Assembly (NCBI GenBank): GCA_947478535.1
Contig: CANJXD010000105.1
Coordinates: forward strand, 1-13,895
DNA: 13,895 nt
From: Acetobacteraceae bacterium
Lineage (GTDB): Bacteria > Pseudomonadota > Alphaproteobacteria > Acetobacterales > Acetobacteraceae
Direction of reading: 5' to 3'
Part shown: positions 8,701-13,895 of the stretch, piece after piece
How the letters are laid out: each line of letters opens with the position of its first letter
Position numbering within the stretch: position 1 is the stretch's first letter
Notes under the pieces: model-generated
What the model saw: the letters and a program-made list of their open reading frames with translations, nothing else
What the model was told of the DNA's origin: nothing
Database searches by the model: none
Made by a program: the position numbers and the translations under genes

Positions 8701-8930
8701 TGGTGATGGCGGAAGGCCGGGTCGAGCGGCATGAGGAGGCGGCCGTGCCGATCATCCACCTGCTGGTGAAACGCCTGCATGACTGGACCGCGCTGCTGGA
8801 CGGCCTGCATGAACGCGATGCGCCCGAGACCTGGTCCCGCACCCTGGCCCGCGCCGATGAGGTGGAACGCCCCATCCCGCACGACCCCCGCAGCACCCGC
8901 GCCATGCCGCGATCCCGCGATTTCCATTGA
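5709..8930 (+). CDS. dnaE2: Error-prone DNA polymerase III alpha subunit DnaE2 (ImuC)
   Basis: 1073 residues, the usual DnaE2 size and shorter than replicative DnaE. The N-terminus (ELGALSNFTFLEGASHP) is the DnaE2 form of the PHP domain. The palm carries PDIDVDFEHERREE (from Pro384; Asp385, 387 and 389) and the third acidic site KVDVLGLGML (Asp536), so the three polymerase aspartates are intact. GRGSAANSAVCYVLG precedes them, as in all DnaE proteins. An OB-fold lies near 945-1020 (PGLVLVRQRPG, then IVFFTLEDEFGTANLVLYPD). It ends MPRSRDFH, the characteristic DnaE2 tail, and lacks the tau-binding domain. It does translesion and mutagenic synthesis with ImuB during SOS. The frame is open from 5424, but that part overlaps imuB. 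ATG 5709, 4 bp after the imuB stop, gives the family N-terminus and implies translational coupling. Confidence 0.96.
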   Translation: METEPLFAELGALSNFTFLEGASHPKEIVAEAKALGMAAIGIADRNSVAGLVRGMVAAEQVGIRYLPGVRLCLGDGAEYLAWPTDRAAWGRLCRMLSEARMDGEKGETRLTREMLAAGAEGQVLARIPPPDARPDAGPELTRRLRADAAAFGPRLALPLMLAVDHRSRGDDQARLDRFSAIAGGAGLGLIAAGGVRYHTAARRRVADVLAAIRLRMTVEELGFAAEPNAEAQLLAPAEVARRMPRHREALAATLRVIRACRFSLRDLSYEYPEEILDPGRTAQETLAARVAAACLIRWPEGTPPKVVRQIRHELSLIETMNYAAYFLTVHEIVRFAQSQRILCQGRGSAANSAVCYVLGITAVAPDKHDMLFERFISTARDEPPDIDVDFEHERREEVIQHIYETYGRDRAAITATLIRYRDRSAIREVGKAMGLTEDVTARLAKSVWGSGDKSLTELAEDNGLRPDADPRIRHAMEIAEEIQDFPRHLATHVGGFVITRGPLVEHTVVVKAAMEGRTTIEWDKDDIEALRIMKVDVLGLGMLSCIRRAFGLIEQAHGESWTLASVPQDDPETYAMLRRADSIGVFQVESRAQMNMLPRLRPATFYDLVVQVAIVRPGPIQGDMVHPYLRRRNGEEEVTYPSAELERVLGKTLGVPLFQEQAMQIAIVGAGFSPSRADQLRRAMATFRNTGEIWKFRQDFISGMVERGYEAEFAERCFKQIEGFGTYGFPESHAASFAGLVYVSAWIKRHYPAAFAAALLNSQPMGFYAPAQIVRDARDHGVEVRAVDVARSGWDCTLELSTALGPALRLGLRLVTGLHQQDAEALVAARAEAPFADIPDLARRARLDRGAMQALARADAFGGLAAGRRGALWEAAGVEAALPLSAARDAQLPLLPPETAGEETVLDYAATGLSLRRHPLGLLRADLTARGGVDSRTLNAARRGRWLKLPGLVLVRQRPGSAKGIVFFTLEDEFGTANLVLYPDVVVRDRAAVVGARLVMAEGRVERHEEAAVPIIHLLVKRLHDWTALLDGLHERDAPETWSRTLARADEVERPIPHDPRSTRAMPRSRDFH

Positions 8931-8957
8931 AGGCGTGGCCTCTGTAGCCTGTCCCAC

Positions 8958-9386
8958 ATGACCCCCACCTTCGACTTCTCCCGCTTCGTCGCCGCCCAGG
9001 ACCCGGTGCTGGACCGCGTGCGCGCGGAGTTGCGGAACGGACGAAAGGCCACCCACTGGATGTGGTTCGTCTTCCCGCAACTCGACGGCCTCGCCCGCAG
9101 CGCCACCGCGAAGCACTACGCCCTGCACTCGCTCGCCGAGGCCCGGGCCTGGCTCGCGCATCCCCTGCTCGGGCCCCGGCTGCTGGACTGCACGGGGCTG
9201 GTCACGGCGGTGATGGGCCGGGACATCCGCGCCATCCTCGGCAGCCCGGACGACATGAAGTTCCACGCCTGCATGACGCTGTTCGCCGCCGCCGCACCGG
9301 ACCAGCCTGCCTTCCCCGCCGCGCTCGATCGCCACTACGGTGGCGCCCGCCACGCCCAGACCCTCACCCTGCTCGCCGGCGCCTGA
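8958..9386 (+). CDS. DUF1810 family protein
   Basis: A 142-residue soluble protein with the DUF1810 (COG5579) signature along its whole length: FDFSRFVAAQDPVLDRVRAE, then GRKATHWMWFVFPQLDGL (residues 28-45), SATAKHYALHSLAEARAWL, HPLLGPRLLDCTG, and the C-terminal SPDDMKFHACMTLFAA followed by HAQTLTLL. The family has no established function that I know of. Its conserved Trp-Met-Trp, Phe-Pro-Gln and Asp-Asp-Met-Lys-Phe residues are all present, so the gene looks intact. It begins 27 bp after dnaE2 with no terminator between, so it may be a third gene of the SOS transcript, though no ribosome site stands out. A link to mutagenesis would be inference from position only. Confidence 0.9.
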   Translation: MTPTFDFSRFVAAQDPVLDRVRAELRNGRKATHWMWFVFPQLDGLARSATAKHYALHSLAEARAWLAHPLLGPRLLDCTGLVTAVMGRDIRAILGSPDDMKFHACMTLFAAAAPDQPAFPAALDRHYGGARHAQTLTLLAGA

Positions 9387-9402
9387 ACGCCGCAGGCACT
9401 AT

Positions 9403-9431
9403 TTGCGAATGATTCTCAATTGCTTTATCGC
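9403..9431 (+). promoter_or_regulatory. Promoter with Fur-box-like site
   Basis: GCGAATGATTCTCAATTGC at 9405-9423 agrees with the classical 19-bp Fur box (GATAATGATAATCATTATC) at 12 of 19 positions, including the AATGAT and TCA cores. It resembles TGAGAATCATTC-type Fur sites when read on the other strand. It overlaps a candidate promoter: TTGCGA at 9403-9408, 17-bp spacer, TATCGC at 9426-9431. The AT-rich patch stands out from the GC-rich surroundings. It suggests iron-dependent repression of the gene at 9464 and possibly of the exporter behind it. Related regulators (Irr, Mur, Zur) are possible readers. Confidence 0.55.
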
Positions 9432-9463
9432 TCCCTCACCAGGCAGACGGAGCGATTCCCCCC

Positions 9464-9919
9464 ATGGCGACAACCGGCCTTCCCCATTGGCCCTGGAAAG
9501 CGGCGGAGGCCGATGCCCTGCCGGAGCCCGAGCGCCTGCTGCTGGACGCCGCCCGCGCCTGGGCGGAGGCGGCGCGGCGCGGCGCCCCCACCCTGCCCGC
9601 GCTCCGCCACATCCTGGCGACGGAGAACGCCACCGAGGCGGCGGTGCCCTTCGAGGCCCTGCTCCGCACCCTCGCGGCGCATGGCCTTCGCCTGGGCTGC
9701 CGGCTCTGCCCCCGCCTAGCGCCGGATGAGGCCGCGCTGCTGCTCACCCTCGCCTGCGCCCAGCGCGGCCCGAGGCGGGAGGCGCTGGCCTGCCTGCTGC
9801 GCCGCCTGCCGCCCTTCGAGGCCTATGCCGCGACGGCCACCGCCATCGCGCTGGGCTCCGCGCTGCGTCGCGCCGGGCTGCGCCTCGCGGACCCCTGGGC
9901 CGCGCGCCCCACGGGGTGA
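9464..9919 (+). CDS. Hypothetical protein behind a Fur-box-like promoter
   Basis: 151 residues, not recognised. It is mostly predicted helix, rich in Ala, Leu and Arg, with no signal peptide or membrane span. A short Cys pair GCRLCPRLAPDEAALL sits near the middle (about residues 78-93), followed by LACAQRGPRREALACLLRRL and PPFEAYAATATAIALGSAL. The CxxC could bind a metal or be redox active, but it is a single pair and this is speculation. The start at ATG 9464 has GGAG about 11 bases upstream and lies 33 bp after the candidate -10 box. It is followed after 55 bp by an MFS exporter on the same strand, with no terminator between. The Fur-like site hints at an iron- or metal-related role. Codon use is like its neighbours, so the frame is probably real. 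Confidence 0.72.
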   Translation: MATTGLPHWPWKAAEADALPEPERLLLDAARAWAEAARRGAPTLPALRHILATENATEAAVPFEALLRTLAAHGLRLGCRLCPRLAPDEAALLLTLACAQRGPRREALACLLRRLPPFEAYAATATAIALGSALRRAGLRLADPWAARPTG

Positions 9920-9974
9920 CACGCACTGCCTGGCCGCCATATCCCTGCCCGACACTTCGGAACCGCATCACCGC

Positions 9975-11114
9975 ATGGATCGCCGGATCTGGCTGCTGAC
10001 GGGCGCGCAATTCGCATCCGCCACCGGCGCCTATGCCTTCACCGGGTTGCTCGCCCGGCTTGCCGAGGATCTCGGTGTCTCCCTCGCCACGGCGGGGCAA
10101 CTCGCCGCCGCCTATGCGCTGACCTATGCGACGGCCGGGCCGCTGGTGGCGGCGCTGACGGCGCGGCTGGACCGCCGCATGCTGTTGGTGGTGGGGCTCG
10201 GCCTGGTCGCGGCGCTGAACCTGGCGACAGCGCTGGCGCCGGATTTCACCACCGCGCTCGCGCTCCGCATCGCGGCGGGGCTGGCGGTGACGCTGGTGCT
10301 GCCGGGGGTCGCGGCCTCCATGCTCGTGCCGGCGGAACAGCGCGGGCGGGCGCTGGCGATGGTGCTGGCGGGGCTGACCCTGGCCTTCTCCTTCGGCATT
10401 CCGCTCGGCACCGCGATCGGCGGGATGCTGGGCTGGCGCGGCTGCTTCGTGTTTTCCGGCGTGCTGGCGGCGCTGGCCGCGATTGGCGTCCGCGCTGGGC
10501 TGCCGCCGCTGCCGAGCACGGATCGTGGCGGCGCGGGGTCGCTGAAGCTGGCCTTCAAGGCCGATGTCCTGGCGGTGCTCGGCACCAGCCTGCTGTCCTT
10601 CGCCGGGCTGTTCTGCATCGCCGCCTATATCGGCCCGATCATCACCGCGGCGAGCGGGATCGAGGGTTCGGGCATCGGGGCGATCCAGGTCTTCGTGGGC
10701 TTCGGCAGCCTGGCCGGCATCACGCTTGGCGCCCGCATCGCCAATGGGCGGGGGGTGACGCTGCCGGTGGCGCTGTTCCTGCTGCTGGCGCTGGTGCTGG
10801 CGGCCTATACGGCGCTGCTGCTGCTGCCGCAGGCGGGGTGGCATGCGGTGCCGCTGGCGGTGCTGTCCTTCACCTCCTCGCTCGCGCTCTTCGCGCTGGC
10901 GCCGTTGGTGCAGGCGCGCCTGATGGGCCTGGCGCCGCAGGACCGGGCCGTGGCGCTGGCCTTGAATGGCGCCGTGACCTTCGCCGGCCAGGGCGCCGGC
11001 GCGGCCTATGGCGGGGCGATCACCGCGGCGTTCGGCCTCGCCTGGACCGGCCTCGCCGGCGCCATCGCGGCGACCGGCGGTGCGCTGCTGGCGCTCCGCG
11101 CCTTCCGGCGCTGA
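9975..11114 (+). CDS. MFS transporter, DHA1 (AraJ-like) family exporter
   Basis: 379 residues, almost entirely hydrophobic, consistent with 12 membrane spans and a short central cytoplasmic loop (around LPPLPSTDRGGAGSLKLAF). The loop between spans 2 and 3 has the degenerate MFS motif A form (AALTARLDRRMLL). The span 5 region, FSFGIPLGTAIGGMLGWRG, matches the motif C-like GxxxGPxxGG element of proton-driven drug and sugar efflux antiporters. An open frame continues upstream to 9726 but overlaps the preceding gene. ATG 9975 gives a normal MFS N-terminus (MDRRIWLLTGAQFASATGAY). Substrate cannot be read from sequence. Its place behind a Fur-like promoter makes export of a siderophore, a metal-related compound or a toxic metabolite worth considering. 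Its stop codon lies within a terminator hairpin. Confidence 0.88.
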   Translation: MDRRIWLLTGAQFASATGAYAFTGLLARLAEDLGVSLATAGQLAAAYALTYATAGPLVAALTARLDRRMLLVVGLGLVAALNLATALAPDFTTALALRIAAGLAVTLVLPGVAASMLVPAEQRGRALAMVLAGLTLAFSFGIPLGTAIGGMLGWRGCFVFSGVLAALAAIGVRAGLPPLPSTDRGGAGSLKLAFKADVLAVLGTSLLSFAGLFCIAAYIGPIITAASGIEGSGIGAIQVFVGFGSLAGITLGARIANGRGVTLPVALFLLLALVLAAYTALLLLPQAGWHAVPLAVLSFTSSLALFALAPLVQARLMGLAPQDRAVALALNGAVTFAGQGAGAAYGGAITAAFGLAWTGLAGAIAATGGALLALRAFRR

Positions 11115-11140
11115 CGCCGCGCTACCAGCGCCGGACCTTT
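11104..11140. terminator. Convergent hairpin terminator overlapping the MFS stop codon
   Basis: TCCGGCGCTG (11104-11113) and CAGCGCCGGA (11126-11135) form a perfect 10-bp stem with a 12-base loop. On the plus strand it is followed by CCTTTACC, a short T run. On the minus strand no T run follows the stem. The exporter's TGA (11112-11114) spans the end of the left arm. It sits between the convergent exporter and M15 peptidase genes, so it mainly ends the plus-strand transcript and may also slow the opposite one. Confidence 0.6.
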
Positions 11141-11726
11141 ACCAACGCCGAACCGGCCCGCAATCCAGGTGCACGAAGCCGTCCCGCGTATAGAGCCCGA
11201 CGCCGCCGAGTTGCAGATCCGCCGCCACCCGCGCCAGCCCCAGCCCCTGCCGCCCCGGCAGCCGGCAATCCGCCGCCATGCCCGACATGTGCAGCGAGAC
11301 CGTGGAGACGCGCCGGCTGCGACGGGAATTCGCGGCATTCGTCTCCGGCGTGCGGTAGCCGCTGATCACCTCGAAGGTCTCGTCGCTGTCGAGCGTGCGG
11401 GCCACGGAATTCATCACATCGAACAGCCGCGGGTCCATCGGCGTGGTCTCCGCTGCCGAGAGGTCGCGGAACACGAAGTCGAGCTGGCGCAGCGCGTCCC
11501 GCTCATAGCGCCCGTCGCGCCAATAGACGCCGCTGAACCCATCCTGCGTCACCTGCCGGCGCACCCGCAGGGACCGCGTGCCTGCCCCCTGCGCCAGGGC
11601 AGGCCCCGCCAGCGCGGCCGCCCCAAGCCCAACGGCGGCGGCCATCAGGCCCCGCCTGGGCAGCACCACTTCACCGCCTGGCCCGCAGCACGGGCAGACG
11701 TCGCCATGCCCGAAGGGGGAGCGCAT
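11139..11726 (-). CDS. mepK: MepK/YcbK-type M15A murein endopeptidase (DUF882)
   Basis: 195 residues. The C-terminal domain has the M15A zinc site: SLHMSGMAADC (fits S.H..G.A.D; His146 and Asp153) and HLDCGP (His187), with the preceding SGYRTPETN. In Escherichia coli the equivalent MepK (YcbK) cuts 3-3 mDAP-mDAP peptidoglycan cross-links in the periplasm. The N-terminus holds a Tat-like leader, PRRGLMAAAVGLGAAALAG ending in ALAQ, but with about 22 residues before the twin Arg, including CPCC. A GTG inside GEVVLPRR would give a compact leader and could be the true start; the frame also extends by one codon to GTG 11729. It overlaps the upstream L,D-transpeptidase stop (TGATG), so the two are one operon. 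The neighbour makes the bonds this enzyme should cut, which supports the assignment. Confidence 0.88.
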   Translation of the reverse strand: MRSPFGHGDVCPCCGPGGEVVLPRRGLMAAAVGLGAAALAGPALAQGAGTRSLRVRRQVTQDGFSGVYWRDGRYERDALRQLDFVFRDLSAAETTPMDPRLFDVMNSVARTLDSDETFEVISGYRTPETNAANSRRSRRVSTVSLHMSGMAADCRLPGRQGLGLARVAADLQLGGVGLYTRDGFVHLDCGPVRRW

Positions 11727-13255
11727 CACCGTGCCGCCACCTGCACCGGGCGCGGCGCGCGCAGCGCCCGCGCATAGACGGCATCGAGGTCATAGACATC
11801 GGGGCGGACACGCACGCGCCCGCCGGCCTCGACCGTCACCGTATCGTAGCGCAGCAGCACGGGCAGGCTGCGGCGGAGCGCCACACCGCTGGTGTTGCGC
11901 GCCTCGATGGCGCGCAGCGCGCGCGGCAGGTCCCAGCCCGGCGTGCCGTCCAGCACCATCGCCAGCATGTCATTCGGCCGTTCCAGCCGGATGCAGCCGG
12001 AGGAGAAGGCGCGGTCCGGGCGGCGGAACAGATGCCGGTCCGGCGTATCATGGAGGTAGATGTCGTCATTGTTCGGCATGATGAACTTGATGCGGCCGAG
12101 GGCGCTGAAATCCCCGGCATCCTGGCGAATGAAATAGGGAATGCGCTGCGGGTTGATGCTGGACCAGTCGATGGTCCGGGCATCGATTTCCTGCCGCTGG
12201 CCGTCGACCATGCCGAACACACGGAAACCCTTATCGATCATCGCCTGCGGGTCACGGCGGAAGCGCGGCAGCAGGTCCTCCCGCAGGTTGCGTTCCGGCA
12301 CGCCCCAGGGCGGGTTGAACTGCAACGCCGTCATCCGTACCCGCAGCATCGGCGTCGCCCGGTCCCGCCGGCCGACGGTGACGGCCATGGACCGCAATTC
12401 CCGCCCGTCCTCCAGCACCTGGAGGCGATAATCCGGGATATTCACATCGATCCGTCGCTCTCCCCCCTCGCCGGCGCGGGCGCGGTTCATATCGAGGGCG
12501 ACGCGGATCTGGTCCACCCGCGCGCTGAGCGGGCGGTTGAGCAGGGCGATGGAAATACGGCCGACGCGGCCATCCACTTCCAGCCCCTGCGCTGCCTGCC
12601 AGCGCTTCACCGCCGCTTCCAGCACCGCGTCGTAGCGCGGGCCGGTATCGGGGGAGCCGGCCAGCACCAGATCCTCCACCGCGAGGCGTGCGCGCAACGC
12701 CGGCACGCGCGCGGTGTCGAAGCTGCCGGGCTCGATGGTGGCGTCGCCGGGGATGGTCACGCCGGTGCCGCGCTGGGCGATGTGCTTCTGGCGCACCAGT
12801 TCCGCCTTCAGCGCCGCCTGGCCTTCCGGCAGCAGCGCCGCGCGGTCCAGCACGGCGGCCGGGTCCGGCGTCTGCGCAAGCTCCGCCAGCCAGCGATCCA
12901 CCATGATCCCGGACAGGTCCCGCCGGAAATCGACGCGGCCCGGCAGGTCCCGCACCCGCCCCACCAGCAGGTCCGTCAGCGCCAGGGCGGAGGCGCGGTG
13001 AAGTCCTGCGCGGTAGCCGGCGGGGTCGCTCGCGGCCTGGGCGCCATCGGGGATGCCATATTGGCGCGGGTCGAGCCCATCCTCCTCCAGCGCGCGCAGG
13101 CGTTCCACCAGGCGGATGAGGGCGGCGGCGCCATCACCGGGGGGCACAGCCAAGGGGCGGGCTTCCTGCGCACGGGCGTCCAGCGGCGCCCCGGCGAGGG
13201 CCAGGCCGGAAAGAGACAGCGCTGCGGCAAGCAGCGGGCGACGGGCCGTGTTCAT
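11726..13255 (-). CDS. ldtD: YcbB-type L,D-transpeptidase
   Basis: About 509 residues, with a Sec signal peptide (MNTARRPLLAAALSLSGLAL, probable cleavage after the ARA of APLDARAQ), an N-terminal scaffold domain, a peptidoglycan-binding repeat (YDAVLEAAVKRWQAAQGLEV) and a C-terminal YkuD catalytic domain. The active site is YLHDTP (His402) and AFSSGCIRLERPND with Cys421. The SSGC form instead of SHGC is usual for the large YcbB class. The enzyme makes 3-3 (mDAP-mDAP) cross-links in the periplasm and resists most beta-lactams except carbapenems in known members. The frame is open to ATG 13318, but ATG 13255 starts right at the signal peptide. It is followed by the MepK-type endopeptidase with a 1-base overlap, the same order as ycbB-ycbK in E. 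coli. Confidence 0.92.
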   Translation of the reverse strand: MNTARRPLLAAALSLSGLALAGAPLDARAQEARPLAVPPGDGAAALIRLVERLRALEEDGLDPRQYGIPDGAQAASDPAGYRAGLHRASALALTDLLVGRVRDLPGRVDFRRDLSGIMVDRWLAELAQTPDPAAVLDRAALLPEGQAALKAELVRQKHIAQRGTGVTIPGDATIEPGSFDTARVPALRARLAVEDLVLAGSPDTGPRYDAVLEAAVKRWQAAQGLEVDGRVGRISIALLNRPLSARVDQIRVALDMNRARAGEGGERRIDVNIPDYRLQVLEDGRELRSMAVTVGRRDRATPMLRVRMTALQFNPPWGVPERNLREDLLPRFRRDPQAMIDKGFRVFGMVDGQRQEIDARTIDWSSINPQRIPYFIRQDAGDFSALGRIKFIMPNNDDIYLHDTPDRHLFRRPDRAFSSGCIRLERPNDMLAMVLDGTPGWDLPRALRAIEARNTSGVALRRSLPVLLRYDTVTVEAGGRVRVRPDVYDLDAVYARALRAPRPVQVAAR

Positions 13256-13324
13256 GATGCGGAAAATACCGACGCGGCCGGGGCGTTGCAAACGCTCAGA
13301 CCGCGGTTTGCCGGACATGTCCGC
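13256..13324 (-). promoter_or_regulatory. Candidate promoter and palindromes before the L,D-transpeptidase
   Basis: On the minus strand, TTGCAA (13291-13286), a 17-bp spacer and TATTTT (13268-13263) form a plausible promoter. The -10 box ends only 7 bases before ATG 13255, so the transcript would be leaderless or nearly so, which fits the absence of a ribosome site. The -35 lies in an inverted repeat GCGTT-GCA-AACGC (13283-13295, plus-strand reading). A perfect 12-bp palindrome, CGGACATGTCCG, sits at 13313-13324. Either could be an operator. The rest of the gap up to 13400 contains an AT-rich patch near 13354-13373 and nothing else recognised. Confidence 0.35.
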
Positions 13325-13400
13325 GACAGCGCATCAGGCGCCGCGTCCAGTCTGTTGAATTTTATGCATTTCCGAACATCCGCTGTGACAGGATGCCGAA

Positions 13401-13445
13401 AAAGGCCCTCAGCCCAAAGGCCCTCAGCCCAAAGGCCCTCAGCCC
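13401..13445. repeat. Three-copy 15-bp tandem repeat with a stop codon in each copy
   Basis: The unit AAAGGCCCTCAGCCC occurs three times without change at 13401-13415, 13416-13430 and 13431-13445. The minus-strand gene at 13439-13678 ends inside the outermost copy. Because the unit is a multiple of three, its TGA recurs in frame in the other two copies, giving three stops in a row spaced 15 bases apart. The last copy on the minus strand runs into GGCCTTTTT. With an imperfect GGGCC/GGCCT pairing this could act as a weak terminator. Confidence 0.9.
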
Positions 13446-13678
13446 AGAAGTCCCGTCAGAGCCCAGGTCAGCAGTGCGGCGGCCGCCAGCAGCAGCAGAA
13501 GACCGCGCAGCGCCACCCAACCATCCCCGGCGCGCTTGCTTTCCTCGGCATGGGCTATGTCGCGCAGAGGGGGCTGATCCCCCGTGGCGACGAAGGGGTC
13601 GGGCTTCCGGCGCCAATGGCGCGGCAGGATGTGGCGCAGCGTTGGCCGCGGCGCTTGGCCTGGGTGTTCAAAGGACAT
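13439..13678 (-). CDS. Small C-tail-anchored membrane protein
   Basis: 79 residues. The N-terminal ~55 are polar and basic (RHILPRHWRRKPDPFVATGD, then LRDIAHAEESKRAGDGW), followed by one hydrophobic span, LRGLLLLLAAAALLTWALTG, at the C-terminus. There is no signal peptide, so it is probably anchored by its tail with the basic part in the cytoplasm. A clear ribosome site, AAAGGAAG (13691-13684), lies 5 bases before the ATG and supports the gene. I do not recognise a family. It follows another small membrane protein gene of the same layout by 42 bp on the same strand; both share a basic-x-Asp-Pro-Phe motif (RRKPDPF here). It ends within the 15-bp tandem repeat. Confidence 0.75.
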   Translation of the reverse strand: MSFEHPGQAPRPTLRHILPRHWRRKPDPFVATGDQPPLRDIAHAEESKRAGDGWVALRGLLLLLAAAALLTWALTGLLG

Positions 13679-13720
13679 GCGGGCTTCCTTTCCGGCACCG
13701 ACCGGAAATGAGGTGTAGCC

Positions 13721-13895
13721 TCAGCGACGGGCCAGCAACCAGCCCAATACGATGATCGTGATCGTGGCGAGCAGGATGGCCTTGAGCATGTTCCAAAGCT
13801 CGGAACGCCGGCCGCCTTCCTCCGCCTCCTCGGGGAGGTAGTTCGGACGGGGAGGCAGGGCTGCTTGCGTGGGGGTAAAAGGGTCCCGCCGCGGC
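13721..13895 (-). CDS. Small membrane protein, 5'-truncated at window edge
   Basis: The last ~57 residues of a minus-strand frame entering from the right edge and ending at TGA 13723-13721. The visible part starts PRRDPFTPTQAALPPRPNYL, continues with an acidic-basic stretch (PEEAEEGGRRSELWNMLK) and ends with one hydrophobic span (ILLATITIIVLGWLLARR). It has the same order as its downstream neighbour: basic-x-DPF motif, polar linker, C-terminal span. It is therefore a probable distant paralogue or functional partner. Function is unknown. The start codon lies outside the window or is not identifiable, but the hydrophobic span and similar layout make chance unlikely. Confidence 0.65.
   Translation of the reverse strand, partial: PRRDPFTPTQAALPPRPNYLPEEAEEGGRRSELWNMLKAILLATITIIVLGWLLARR

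Noticed and set aside
9726..9974. 83-residue N-terminal extension of the MFS transporter
   Set aside because: It overlaps the previous gene in another frame and is polar and Arg-rich; the hydrophobic MFS sequence starts at 9975.
12032..13711. 559-residue plus-strand frame opposite the L,D-transpeptidase
   Set aside because: It is a shadow of the YcbB-type gene and spans two unrelated minus-strand genes; the KALSP-like repeats it contains come from the 15-bp DNA repeat.

Overview
The window is very GC-rich, with GC-biased third codon positions, so almost every gene has long antisense shadow frames. No IS, integrase, tRNA, rRNA or CRISPR array was seen. The organism looks like an alphaproteobacterium, and the protein style suggests Acetobacteraceae (Roseomonas-like). 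Supporting signs are an imuB-dnaE2 mutasome behind a GAAC-N7-GAAC type LexA box, a DUF882/YcbK protein with a Tat-type leader, and a YcbB-type L,D-transpeptidase. The family placement is an inference.

Layout: (1) 1-4104, minus strand: the end of a polysaccharide locus. A nucleotide-sugar dehydrogenase (WbpA/TviB type) overlaps a non-hydrolysing UDP-GlcNAc 2-epimerase (WecB type) by 4 bp. A hairpin terminator follows, then a family 2 glycosyltransferase and a truncated hypothetical gene running off the left edge. Together they would supply and use an N-acetyl-hexosaminuronic acid donor such as UDP-ManNAcA. (2) 4196-9386, plus strand: a divergent SOS unit. A promoter whose spacer holds a LexA-like operator drives imuB and dnaE2 (4-bp gap), followed by a DUF1810 gene. 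The usual imuA partner is not at this locus. (3) 9405-11114, plus strand: a Fur-box-like site on a promoter in front of an unrecognised 151-residue protein and an MFS (DHA1-like) exporter. This unit ends at a perfect 10-bp hairpin that contains the exporter's stop codon. (4) 11139-13255, minus strand: a cell-wall pair. A YcbB-type L,D-transpeptidase (makes 3-3 cross-links) overlaps a MepK/YcbK-type M15 endopeptidase (cuts them). (5) 13401-13895, minus strand: two small single-span membrane proteins that share a basic-Asp-Pro-Phe motif, the second cut by the right edge. The first ends inside a three-copy 15-bp tandem repeat that carries an in-frame stop in every copy.

Most of the window is recognisable. 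The least explained parts are the Fur-box gene of unknown function, the imuA-less mutasome, and the small membrane protein pair with its repeat-encoded triple stop. Nothing here convincingly amounts to a wholly new system.
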